Origin: Syntrophales bacterium
Lineage (GTDB): Bacteria > Desulfobacterota > Syntrophia > Syntrophales > UBA5619
Reading direction: 5' to 3'
NCBI GenBank assembly: GCA_023229765.1
Contig: JALNYO010000016.1
Span: 1-64,000, forward strand
DNA: 64,000 bases
The notes beneath the pieces are model-generated. The model was not told the origin of the DNA. It saw only the letters and a program-made list of their open reading frames with translations, and ran no database searches. Positions 1-8,116 of the stretch are shown here, piece by piece. Positions within the stretch are counted from its first letter, which is position 1, and the number at the start of each line of letters is the position of its first letter. The translations under genes and the position numbers were made by a program.

Positions 1-1343
1 TCCGGGGTGGGAAAATTGACGAGTGCGCCTCCTGCCTCGAGTTGCCGGATTTCCTCGTCCCAGATTCCCGGTGGGGAGAGTAGGCAGGAGATAACCGGTT
101 TTTTCTGTTTCCATTGCAGGAGGAGTCTGGAAAAGCCCGCTATGGCATCCCTGTTGGCTGACGCGAATACCATTAGCAGCAGAACGCCGTTCACATTGTC
201 ATCTTCCATGGCCGCCCCGATGATGCCCTCAATCGCTTGAGTGTTGTACCAGGCGGGTCCCATATCCACGGGGTTCGTGCGCAGGGCAAGGGGGGGAAGC
301 AGGTCGTTGATCAACATCTGAGTCTCCAAGCAAAAAGCGGCTATCTCCAGACCTTTGGACTCGCAGACATCCGCGGCCGCTATCCCGGGGCCTGCCTGAC
401 CGGTAAGGATCGCGACTTTTCCTCCGCCGGGAAGCGGGCAAAGGGCCAGGGCGTGCGCTGTATCGAGAAGCCGCTCCGCGCTGTCAACCTGTAGAACGCC
501 CGCCTGTTTGAGCGCCCCTTCGTAGATTTCCTGCTTCCCGGCCAGAGACCCGGTATGGGAAGCAGATGCCTGATTGCCGGTGCGGGAGTTTCCGGTCTTG
601 TAGGCAACAACCGGTTTGGCAAAACGGGCATTTTTCATCGCCGCCAGGAACCTTCGCGGCTCATCCATGCCTTCAATATACAGGGCAATGACCCTGGTTT
701 CCGGATCGTCCATCAGATAGGCGATCATTTCGGGGAAGTCGACATTAAGACGGTTCCCGAGGCCGACTATCTTGCTGAAGCCCACATTCTGTCGCATAGC
801 CAGGAACCCGACCAGATGGGAGACGCCGCCGCTCTGGCTGACGAAGGCGATACTCCCTTTGGGAAGCAAGGAAAACTCGGGGGTAAAGGAGGCATTCAGA
901 TCCAATTGGAGGTTGAGCATGCCGAATGTGTTCGGGCCGATAACCGGGAGGTCGGCCGTTCGGGCGAACTCGGCCAGGGAGCTCTGGAGAGCGGCGCCTT
1001 CGGGATCGTCGATTTCCTTGAAACCGGCGGTGATCAAGACAACCCCTTTAACACCTTTTTGACTGCATTCCTGGAAGATGCCCGGGACCATTTTTGCGGG
1101 CAGGACGATCACGGCCAGATCGATTGCGCCGGGGAAATCCCCGAGAGATGAAAACGCGGGGATGCCCATGATTGAATCGGTTCCTGGGTTTACAGGAACA
1201 ATCGTTCCTTTAAACCCGCCGGAAGTCAGGCTTTTCATCACATGGAACCCAAGCTTGTCAGGGTTTGCCGAAGCCCCGACCACGGCAACCGCACGAGGAT
1301 TGAAAAGGCACTCCAGATTTTTCAGCATCACTGAATCGGCCAT
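1..1343 (-). CDS. ADP-forming acyl-CoA synthetase, CoA-binding/ligase part (3' end beyond window)
   Basis: Reads leftward off the window edge, so only the first ~447 residues are visible. The N-terminus has a Rossmann CoA-binding domain (motif VVGASANPDKLG near residue 20). Two succinyl-CoA-ligase-like domains follow, with the conserved SHTGSLAG segment around residue 260 that carries the histidine phosphorylated in the ADP-forming acetyl-CoA synthetase family. Enzymes of this family convert acyl-CoA, ADP and phosphate to acid, CoA and ATP, a substrate-level phosphorylation step in anaerobes. The start is an ATG with an AGGAGG box 6-10 bases upstream. The visible part cannot show whether an ATP-grasp domain is fused at the C-terminus. 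The exact acyl substrate is not readable from sequence. Confidence 0.88.
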   Translation of the reverse strand, partial: MADSVMLKNLECLFNPRAVAVVGASANPDKLGFHVMKSLTSGGFKGTIVPVNPGTDSIMGIPAFSSLGDFPGAIDLAVIVLPAKMVPGIFQECSQKGVKGVVLITAGFKEIDDPEGAALQSSLAEFARTADLPVIGPNTFGMLNLQLDLNASFTPEFSLLPKGSIAFVSQSGGVSHLVGFLAMRQNVGFSKIVGLGNRLNVDFPEMIAYLMDDPETRVIALYIEGMDEPRRFLAAMKNARFAKPVVAYKTGNSRTGNQASASHTGSLAGKQEIYEGALKQAGVLQVDSAERLLDTAHALALCPLPGGGKVAILTGQAGPGIAAADVCESKGLEIAAFCLETQMLINDLLPPLALRTNPVDMGPAWYNTQAIEGIIGAAMEDDNVNGVLLLMVFASANRDAIAGFSRLLLQWKQKKPVISCLLSPPGIWDEEIRQLEAGGALVNFPTP

Positions 1344-1404
1344 TGGCTGATCCTCCTGCAATTTTTGGGCGAGAATCTTCCCTGAAAATTGGCAGTAAAC
1401 AGTG

Positions 1405-1556
1405 TAGGTAATTGCAAAACTCCATTTCTGTCATTCCCGCGACGCTTCTGGGCGGGAAAGCGAAGCTTAATGTTCATAATCCAGTTTTTAACTCCCTAAA
1501 ATCATGGATGCCCGACAAGAGCATTCGGGCATGACGAAACGTTTTGCAATTACCTC
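1405..1556 (+). mobile_element. MITE copy A
   Basis: Non-coding element with terminal inverted repeats (left TAGGTAATTGCAAAAC, right GTTTTGCAATTACCTC), flanked by an exact 4-bp duplication AGTG at 1401-1404 and 1557-1560. The interior is more diverged than in the other copies and carries one copy of the 21-bp micro-sequence at 1457-1477. No coding capacity. It fills most of the gap between the acyl-CoA synthetase and the cupin gene. Confidence 0.85.
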
Positions 1557-1640
1557 AGTGAATTTTACGTTGCCGTCTCCCTGCAAGCCCGAATTGCAAG
1601 AATTTGCTGCGGACTCCGGTTTGTCGCTATGTAAAGAACG

Positions 1641-2030
1641 CTACTCCCTTATATTGGCGATGCTGCACAAAAAGGTGCATTCCTCCGTGTCGCTCGCGTT
1701 TTTCATGCTGTGCGGCTCCATCGTCGGGAGATAGACGAAGTCGTGGGGCCCCAAAACCTTTTCCCCTGTCGCCTTATCGTTTTCGTCGTAGGACACAACA
1801 GAGAGACGTCCCGACAGGACATAGGTGGTCTGGTAATATGAGTGGCTATGAGTCGGCACCTCGCCGCCCGGGCCGACCGTGAAAAAACGCAACCCGTAGT
1901 CCGGGGCCTCTTCGGGCCCGGCCTTGGAGAGCCACTGTATCCAAACTTCCTTCACCTGCTGGGGCGCGCCCTTGTAGGAGATGGTCTCGACCTTGGTTTT
2001 GAAGACATCCTTGGCATTCATTGCAATCAT
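1641..2030 (-). CDS. Cupin-domain protein
   Basis: A 129-residue single-domain cupin. The first cupin motif is seen as PTHSHSYYQTTYVLSGRL (near residues 57-75), giving two histidines for a metal. The second motif includes the segment DFVYLPTMEPHSMKN with another histidine. Such stand-alone cupins bind a metal and either act on small molecules or sense them; no substrate can be read here. The ATG is preceded by AAGGAGG at good spacing. A second ATG three codons in is possible but has a worse ribosome-binding site. It is transcribed alone, downstream of the flavoprotein gene. Confidence 0.8.
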   Translation of the reverse strand: MIAMNAKDVFKTKVETISYKGAPQQVKEVWIQWLSKAGPEEAPDYGLRFFTVGPGGEVPTHSHSYYQTTYVLSGRLSVVSYDENDKATGEKVLGPHDFVYLPTMEPHSMKNASDTEECTFLCSIANIRE

Positions 2031-2233
2031 GGGAAACCTCCTTATTCTGCATAAAAATTGTTATTTGAAGAGGAAATTACCGTTCCTTGGGGAAGTTCCG
2101 GAAAGGAACTTCGACTTCTCGAGCTGAATCCACAGCATGGGGGGCTATAAAGGATTGCGTTGTTCTTTGTCAAGATAAAACAGACGCTGATAACCTGACC
2201 GCCGTCTGTGTAATCGCCGCATGTATTAAAGTC

Positions 2234-3574
2234 TTAATCCATTTTAAGTTCGAAAGCTGCGGCCGACTCTCCGGCGAGGTGGCCGGTGGAGAAGGCGGCC
2301 TGGAGGTTGTAGCCGCCGGTATCGGCGTCTATGTCCATCACCTCCCCACAGAAGAAAAGGCCGTCAACCAGCCGGGAGGCCATCGTCCGCGGATCGATCT
2401 CGGCAAGCGATACGCCGCCTGCGGTAACAATCGCCGAGTTCAGCGGCAGCGGCCCCTTGATGGTAAAGCAGAGCCCCTTCAGCAAAGCGAGGAGCCGTTC
2501 ACGTTCCGGCGCCGTGATCTGACTTCCCGTCCGTTCCGCCGGGATGCCGCACATTTGGATAAACGGCTCGATCATCTTATGAGGGAGCAGCCCCGCCAGC
2601 AGGTTGCGAAAATTTCGCTTGCCGCCCGCGTCGAAATCGCGCTGCAGGCGGGCGCGCAGTTCCTCGAAGGAAAGGGCGGGCTTGAGATCAATGGCGACGC
2701 TGACCGGGCCCTCCGCGAGGGCGTCCACCACGGCAAGGCTCATCAGCAGCGTGATTGGTCCGCCTATCCCGAAATGGGTAAAGAGCATCTCTCCCATCCG
2801 GCTTTCGATCACCACCCCTTTTTTCCGTATTCGCTCCAGGCCGCGCCCCACATCTTCTTGCGGGACAAAGGCTGGGGAAAAACTGTCAATCTTTCCTCGA
2901 AAGGCGGTAAGCCGGACATTCTTCAGGCTTACTCCCTGCATCGACTTGGCCGTCTGAATTTCAGCGACAATCAGCGGAACGAGGGCCGGCCTGGGCTTTA
3001 CGATCTTGTGTCCAACCGCAGCCGCAAGCAGGAAGCCGTCGCCGTTGGAGCCTGTTTCCTGCCAACTGGCGCCGCCCGCGGCGAGGATTGCCGCCCGGGC
3101 CGGCAAAAAACCCTTCCGCGTTTGCACCCCCAAAAGCTTGCCGTTTCCGACAACGATCCTGCTTGCCGGGGAATTTAAGAACAATTCCACCGTGCCCTCT
3201 TTCAGATAGCTCCGGAAGGCCCTTACGACATCCGCCGCCTCGTCGGAAACGGGGAAAATCCGTCCGCCCCGCTCGGTCTTTGTTTCGACCCCGAAACGAG
3301 CCAGGAAGGAAAGCAGGTCATCCCGGAAAAAGCGGTGAAAAGCGCCGTGTAAAAATCGGCCATTGGGGCCGTACATGGGCAGAAATTCATCGAGGTTGCG
3401 GGCGTTGGACAGGTTGCAGCGGGACTTTCCACTGATCAGGATTTTCTTGCCCAGTCCCTCCATTTTTTCGAGCAGGATGACCTTTGCCCCCAGCTCCGCG
3501 GCCCTGCCGGCGGCCATCATCCCCCCCGCACCCCCGCCGATCACGATAACCCGATTGCCCTCCGGCTCAGCCAT
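2234..3574 (-). CDS. FAD-dependent oxidoreductase, BaiN/HI0933 family
   Basis: About 446 residues from the chosen ATG, which sits just before the Rossmann motif VIVIGGGAGGMMAAGRAAELG. The family signature SGKSRCNLSN follows near residue 50, and the C-terminal FAD-binding segment (GLFFCGEVMDIDADTGGYN) is intact. HI0933-type proteins are cytosolic flavoproteins; one clostridial member, BaiN, has been linked to bile acid reduction, but most have no known substrate. A longer reading frame runs upstream to 3703, but that stretch overlaps the next gene and has no family resemblance, so the short start is preferred. Probably co-transcribed with the DUF116 gene upstream. Confidence 0.88.
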   Translation of the reverse strand: MAEPEGNRVIVIGGGAGGMMAAGRAAELGAKVILLEKMEGLGKKILISGKSRCNLSNARNLDEFLPMYGPNGRFLHGAFHRFFRDDLLSFLARFGVETKTERGGRIFPVSDEAADVVRAFRSYLKEGTVELFLNSPASRIVVGNGKLLGVQTRKGFLPARAAILAAGGASWQETGSNGDGFLLAAAVGHKIVKPRPALVPLIVAEIQTAKSMQGVSLKNVRLTAFRGKIDSFSPAFVPQEDVGRGLERIRKKGVVIESRMGEMLFTHFGIGGPITLLMSLAVVDALAEGPVSVAIDLKPALSFEELRARLQRDFDAGGKRNFRNLLAGLLPHKMIEPFIQMCGIPAERTGSQITAPERERLLALLKGLCFTIKGPLPLNSAIVTAGGVSLAEIDPRTMASRLVDGLFFCGEVMDIDADTGGYNLQAAFSTGHLAGESAAAFELKMD

Positions 3575-3654
3575 GCCCGGCAAGAAGTTTTTCTGATCAT
3601 GTTTAATAATTGCCCGCCCGGATACTGGTTGGATGTTGCCTTGCCTTTCTGCCT

Positions 3655-4206
3655 TCAAACCCTGTCCCTCCCGGAGATGATCATATTGCGCAGCTCTTCC
3701 CAATCGATATCGTTGTGAAGACAGTCATAACGTTCCGCCACAATGACCTGGGGGATAAGCCGCCGCCCTTTCAGATGTACGCCTCTGCCGGTTATCCTTG
3801 TTGATTTGATGCCCCGTTCGATCTCGTAGGCGCAGGCCGCGCCGATCGCCGCCCGGATATCCTTTCTTTCGGTAAGCCGTTTCGTAAAATTGGTGCTGGG
3901 GGAGATGTAGAACTGCCAGCCTTTCTCCTTGCACAAAGCGAGAATCTCGCCGCAGCGGCAATCTCCGCACTTCATGCAGAGAACACCTTCATTTTTGGAG
4001 AAATGGGCGCGGCATTTATCCCCTATCAGGCAATGGGGTAAAATGACCGCTTTTTCGGAGGGGGGAAGCCGGTCGAACTCTTCACGATAGCAGGAATTGA
4101 CGTTCCCGGCGATGTCCAGGCCGATCCCCAGCCGGTTCAGAAAAGCCCGAAAAGGATAGAACAGCAGCGTAAAGAGCAGCCTCAACTTTCTTGAAATACT
4201 TGTCAT
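3655..4206 (-). CDS. DUF116 family protein
   Basis: A 183-residue protein of the DUF116 type. It has a hydrophobic N-terminal stretch (LRLLFTLLFYPFRAFL, residues 9-24), then the family cysteine pattern LPHCLIGDKC, MKCGDCRCGE, which could hold a metal or iron-sulfur cluster. The C-terminal third is the usual conserved part ending in a short variable tail. DUF116 proteins are common in deltaproteobacteria, Firmicutes and methanogens. No biochemical role is established that I can name. It stands just upstream of the flavoprotein gene in the same direction. Confidence 0.75.
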   Translation of the reverse strand: MTSISRKLRLLFTLLFYPFRAFLNRLGIGLDIAGNVNSCYREEFDRLPPSEKAVILPHCLIGDKCRAHFSKNEGVLCMKCGDCRCGEILALCKEKGWQFYISPSTNFTKRLTERKDIRAAIGAACAYEIERGIKSTRITGRGVHLKGRRLIPQVIVAERYDCLHNDIDWEELRNMIISGRDRV

Positions 4207-4431
4207 CGGATATTACCCGTCCTCATGAAAAAATTTTTAAACTTGGAGAACCCGCTGAATCCTGGACCTGAAAGTTTCACGGGGATAGCATAAAATAAAT
4301 GGGGAAAGCAATTTTTTTAGCTCTTTATGACTACCATCGGGGCAATATCTATGTTATAGGCGCACTCGTTTACGTTTATTTTGTGGACATTAAGTTCGCT
4401 ATCCCCTTTAAAAGGCCTCGGAGCGCTGAAT

Positions 4432-5370
4432 TTGGACTTGAATTCCAGAAAAATCGTCTTTGTGGTGAATCCCCATTCGGGAAACGGAAAAACGGGCCGG
4501 GAGTGGCCGCGGATCAGCCGGCTGGCCGAGGAGATTCTGGGTCCGTTTCAAACCTGCCTTACCAGAGGACCGGGCGATGCCACTGACTTGACAAGGGGTC
4601 TTCTTCTTGAGGGAGCGGACATTATCGTCTGCGTCGGCGGGGACGGCACGCTCAACGAGGTCATCAACGGTTTTTTTGATGATGACGCGCCAATCCGCAA
4701 GGGGGCTCTCCTCGGCTTCATTCCCAACGGCACCGGCTGCGATTTTGCCCGCACCTTTCCCGCTGTGTCCGGAATAAGGCCCGCACTGCAAGCGATAAAA
4801 ACCGCCTCCACGCGAACGATAGATCTCGGACGCATCCGTTTTCGAAGTCATCAGGGCGGCACAACCAGCAGATATTTTCACAACATCGCGAGTTTCGGCA
4901 TGGGAGGAGAGGTCGTCGAGAGGGTAAACCGCACGAGCAAGGCCTTTGGTCCTTTTGTCACCTTTATCTGGGGGACACTGCTGACGCTGTTTTCTTACAA
5001 AAAAAAGGGGGTCACGATCGGCGTGGATGACGGCAAAAAGTTTACAAAAGACATCTTTCATATCGCCGTCGCCAACGGCCGTTACCAGGGCGGCGGGATG
5101 CTGGTTGCGCCCGATGCGATGATGGACGACGGCCTTTTTCATATAACGGTAATAGGCGCCATGAGCCTGCCTCTTGTTCTCCTGCGCTTGCCGAAACTCT
5201 ACAACGGAAAGATAAAAAGCATCTCCCAGGTCTTCGTTACAACCGGCAAGCAGGTAAGCCTGTCCTCCGACGGACAGGTTCTGTTCGATATTGACGGAGA
5301 ACAGCCCGGAATTTTGCCGGCGGTATTGGAAATTGTCCCGGCGGCCATCGAGATGATCGTGAAAAACTGA
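4432..5370 (+). CDS. Diacylglycerol/sphingosine kinase family lipid kinase (YegS-like)
   Basis: About 312 residues. The kinase catalytic domain is clear: FVVNPHSGNG near the N-terminus, the ATP-binding GGDGTLNEVING motif, and FIPNGTGCDFAR. The C-terminal half has the family sequences GGGMLVAPDAMMDDG and the final DGE motif. These enzymes phosphorylate a membrane lipid such as diacylglycerol, so it probably acts at the inner leaflet. The start is uncertain: I chose the TTG at 4432, eight bases after a CGGAG box and just ahead of the first conserved strand. The frame is open to a TTG at 4381 and another TTG lies at 4438. No ATG is available close by. Confidence 0.85.
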   Translation: MDLNSRKIVFVVNPHSGNGKTGREWPRISRLAEEILGPFQTCLTRGPGDATDLTRGLLLEGADIIVCVGGDGTLNEVINGFFDDDAPIRKGALLGFIPNGTGCDFARTFPAVSGIRPALQAIKTASTRTIDLGRIRFRSHQGGTTSRYFHNIASFGMGGEVVERVNRTSKAFGPFVTFIWGTLLTLFSYKKKGVTIGVDDGKKFTKDIFHIAVANGRYQGGGMLVAPDAMMDDGLFHITVIGAMSLPLVLLRLPKLYNGKIKSISQVFVTTGKQVSLSSDGQVLFDIDGEQPGILPAVLEIVPAAIEMIVKN

Positions 5371-5579
5371 CCAATAACTCCCTTGTGCTGGGGAATTCTT
5401 CCGCACTTTCCCCCGGAAGAATCGCTACCGGCTGTTTCCGTTTTCCAAAATACCAAGACAATTTATCAATGGTTTCAACAATGAAAGGCAGATGCTTTTT
5501 TTGGCAAGCATATTGCTTTAGCTGCGCCGTACGTATTGAGCCGGAAAGGTTAAAAGGATCTGGGCGCAGGGATGATGAG

Positions 5580-5972
5580 ATGAGGCATTTATTTTTTCCC
5601 ATGGCTGTTTTGATGTTTTTTTGCGGCTCTGTGTTGTTTGCCGCAGAAGATTTTTCCAGGACAACCCCCACCCTTTCCCGAAAGACCGTTATGGTTGCCG
5701 CCGGACAGGTTATAAAGATTTCCGACTCTTTCCTGGTCATAGAGAGGAAGGTGAAGGAAGAAACGGAAATGATGGAATTTAAGCTGGAAAAGCCGCTGCG
5801 CACGATCGTAGTGGGGGACCAGGTCAAGGTCAGCTACCGGCAGGAAGAGCTGCGAAATGTTGCGTTGCGGGCAGTAAAAGCGAATAAAACAGCCGTCCGC
5901 AAGTCCCCCCAGAAAACAAGCAAAGGGGTCCCCGGGGCGGCGGCGCCGGTTGCAGCTTCCACAGTTAAATAG
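5580..5972 (+). CDS. Small exported protein of unknown function
   Basis: A 130-residue protein. The chosen ATG opens a clear signal peptide (charged MRH, hydrophobic FFPMAVLMFFCGSVLFA, cleavage near AAEDF). The mature part has a short beta-rich segment (VAAGQVIKISDSFLVIERK, VGDQVKVSYR), which reads like a small OB- or SH3-like barrel, and then a lysine/alanine/proline-rich tail. The frame is open further upstream, but that stretch would place the signal peptide inside the protein. I do not recognise a named family. It precedes another small exported alanine/lysine-rich protein, and both may be envelope proteins. Confidence 0.65.
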   Translation: MRHLFFPMAVLMFFCGSVLFAAEDFSRTTPTLSRKTVMVAAGQVIKISDSFLVIERKVKEETEMMEFKLEKPLRTIVVGDQVKVSYRQEELRNVALRAVKANKTAVRKSPQKTSKGVPGAAAPVAASTVK

Positions 5973-6069
5973 TTTTTTGCCTTCAGATTATTGGTGAAGG
6001 CGGGCATATCCTTTCGCTCTTCAGTTGCGGCGCGGAAGGAAAATTAAAAACAAAGAGGAGGAAAGTAAG

Positions 6070-6333
6070 ATGAAGCGTTTAATGGTATTGGTTGTTGGGT
6101 TAGTTTTCATGTTCTCCACCTTCGCGATTGCCGCTGAGAAACCGGCAGCAGCGGCTCCCGCGGCAGCAGCGGTGTCCGAACCGGCTAAGGATGCGGCGGT
6201 CGAGAAAAAGGAAGTGAAGAAGGTCAAGAAGACCGCCACCAAGAAGACCGCCACCAAGAAGACCGCCGCCAAGAAGGCGGCGGCAAAGAAGGTAGAGAAG
6301 AAGGATGACGCAGCGGCTCCGGCCACGAAGTAA
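6070..6333 (+). CDS. Exported lysine/alanine-rich repeat protein
   Basis: An 87-residue protein beginning at an ATG with a strong GAGGAGG box. Residues 1-22 form a signal peptide (MKRLMVLVVGLVFMFSTFAIAA). The rest is low complexity: alanine/proline-rich, then repeated TATKK/TAAKK/AAAKK units like those of histone-H1-type PAKKA proteins, encoded by near-identical DNA repeats (6225-6290). The mature protein is strongly basic. Basic repeats of this kind usually bind nucleic acid, but the signal peptide predicts export, so binding to a cell-surface polyanion is just as likely. A strong terminator follows directly. Confidence 0.72.
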   Translation: MKRLMVLVVGLVFMFSTFAIAAEKPAAAAPAAAAVSEPAKDAAVEKKEVKKVKKTATKKTATKKTAAKKAAAKKVEKKDDAAAPATK

Positions 6334-6357
6334 TTCCTGTTTTCTTTTTCAGACGTC

Positions 6358-6396
6358 AAGGGGCGCGGGGGTTTCCCCGCTCCCCTTTCGTTTTTT
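6358..6396 (+). terminator. Rho-independent terminator
   Basis: GC-rich hairpin (AAGGGGCGCGGGG, loop GTTT, CCCCGC then TCCCC) followed by a T-rich run. It lies 25 bases after the stop of the lysine/alanine-rich protein. Confidence 0.85.
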
Positions 6397-6424
6397 ATCG
6401 GCTCTGCCTTTTTGTAAACATTAT

Positions 6425-6504
6425 GAGGCAATTGCAAAACCATTTGTCATTCCCGAAAGCGAAGCTTAATGTTCATAATGTCTCTATCGGGAATACAATT
6501 CCTC
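6425..6504 (-). mobile_element. MITE copy B (short, degenerate)
   Basis: Begins with GAGGCAATTGCAAAACC, the right end of the other copies read backwards, then the CATTCCCG arm with one 21-bp micro-sequence (6456-6476), and ends in a decayed CAATTCCTC. Most of the middle is deleted and no target duplication is visible. Confidence 0.65.
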
Positions 6505-6616
6505 ATCTTTAAATAATTCCGGTAAATTGCATTGATTTTGTTAGATTATTATCCTATATGCCGGCCATGGAGTCATCCATGCTTGCAAAAGAAGTAATCA
6601 ACCGGAGAATTGAACG

Positions 6617-8116
6617 ATGACTATCCGCCTGCGTTTGATAATCGTGACCGTACTGGGTCTGATAGTCACGATGGCGCTGTGGGGCTGGGTGCAGATTCGG
6701 GCGCTGGATCTTATTCTTGTGGAACAGCAGGGAAAAAGGCTCCTGAGCGTCGCCGAAACGGTAAGTTCCTATTACAGCCATTTCCCGACCGGACAGGGCC
6801 TCTCCACCCTGGACGCCACTCTCAAAGAGCAAATTCAAACCGATTTTCGCCTGGCGCGCATCGACATTTTTACCGTTGTCAATTACGATATCGACTACAT
6901 AGAGTATGTGGCAGGCGCCGGGCGTGTCCGGTATGAATGGCCGGATGAACTGGCAAGTTCCGTTGCCGCAGCGCGCAAGCCGATGTACATCAGGCTCAAA
7001 ACAGAGGAGGGGCCGGCAGCCGGCTTACTTTATCCGGGAATATCCCGTAAATCAGGGAAAACAAGGTTCGTTGTCGGGGTAATAGCCTTCAGCAAAGGCA
7101 ATGCAGAAATTCTGGCGAAGGCTCAGCGCCTCCTTTATATCAGCGCTGCCGGTTTGCTGCTTGTCATTCTGCTAGTGCTTGCGGCAAGCTACCGCTGGAT
7201 TATCGATCGGCCGCTGGGAGTGATTATCGGCACGATTGATGGGTTCCAAGCAGGGAAATACCGGGAGCGCATTCCGATCAGCCGGAAAGACGAGCTGGGG
7301 CGACTCGGCGAACATTTCAATGCGATGGCCGAGGAGATAGAGCAGGTTATTGCCAGAAACGTGCAGTTAACGGGGAATCTCGAGATTCTGGTACGGGAGG
7401 AAACGCAAAAGGCCGTCGAACTGCAGAAAGAGGTGAATCAGCTTCAGCAGCTCGCCGCGATGGGCTATCTGACCGCCACCCTGGCCCATGATCTTGGCAC
7501 GCCGCTCCATTCCATTGCGGGATTAACCTCGCTGCTGCGTGAGAAAGGAGAATGGCCGCCGGATGCGGTCAGAAAACTGGAGCTCATTGCCCAGCAAACC
7601 GGCCGTCTGCAGGCGATCATCAAAAAGGTGAAACAGGCCACCCGTCCTCCGGAGGTCCATTTTGACACAGTTGACATAACTGATATTATTAACGAAACAG
7701 TGTCTCTTGCCGAACCGCTCGTCATTAATGCGCGAACGGAGATAACAGTTAATTGCGAAAAACATCTGCCGCCCATCCATGCCGACCGCCACCGGGTACA
7801 AACCGCCATCTTCAATATCTTGCAAAACTCGCTGGACGCGATGCCCTCGGGCGGACGTATAACCGTTGCCGCCGGCGGCAACGCTGACGGCAAAGAACTG
7901 TTTATTTCCATCTCCGACCAGGGCGCCGGCATTCGCCCGGAGATTATGGAGAAGGTATGCGAACCTTTTTTCTCCACGCATGCAGATGAGAGCATGAGGG
8001 GGCTCGGACTGGCAATTGTCCGTGATATCGTAAAGATACATGGGGGAAGGATGACGATTGACTCGTCTGCCGCAGCAGGAACGGAAGTCCGCCTCTATTT
8101 TCCCGTCAGATTATAG
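6617..8116 (+). CDS. Sensor histidine kinase (periplasmic sensor, HAMP, HisKA, HATPase)
   Basis: 499 residues. Two membrane segments (about 7-27 and 172-192) enclose a periplasmic sensor of ~145 residues with no recognised ligand motif. A HAMP linker follows (~193-245), then a coiled stretch, the H box ATLAHDLGTPLHS (phospho-acceptor His291) and an ATPase domain with N box NILQNSLDA, the ISDQGAGI loop and GLGLAIV. It lies convergent to, and overlaps by 22 bp, the 3' end of the sigma-54 response regulator gene on the other strand, which makes that regulator its likely partner. The ligand cannot be told from sequence. Confidence 0.9.
   Translation: MTIRLRLIIVTVLGLIVTMALWGWVQIRALDLILVEQQGKRLLSVAETVSSYYSHFPTGQGLSTLDATLKEQIQTDFRLARIDIFTVVNYDIDYIEYVAGAGRVRYEWPDELASSVAAARKPMYIRLKTEEGPAAGLLYPGISRKSGKTRFVVGVIAFSKGNAEILAKAQRLLYISAAGLLLVILLVLAASYRWIIDRPLGVIIGTIDGFQAGKYRERIPISRKDELGRLGEHFNAMAEEIEQVIARNVQLTGNLEILVREETQKAVELQKEVNQLQQLAAMGYLTATLAHDLGTPLHSIAGLTSLLREKGEWPPDAVRKLELIAQQTGRLQAIIKKVKQATRPPEVHFDTVDITDIINETVSLAEPLVINARTEITVNCEKHLPPIHADRHRVQTAIFNILQNSLDAMPSGGRITVAAGGNADGKELFISISDQGAGIRPEIMEKVCEPFFSTHADESMRGLGLAIVRDIVKIHGGRMTIDSSAAAGTEVRLYFPVRL

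Noticed and set aside
2087..3178. 363-codon frame on the plus strand opposite the BaiN-like gene
   Set aside because: Antisense shadow: composition and lack of motifs, while the minus-strand frame has full FAD-protein signatures.
4408..5406. 332-codon minus-strand frame opposite the lipid kinase
   Set aside because: Antisense shadow of a clear kinase gene in a GC-rich region.
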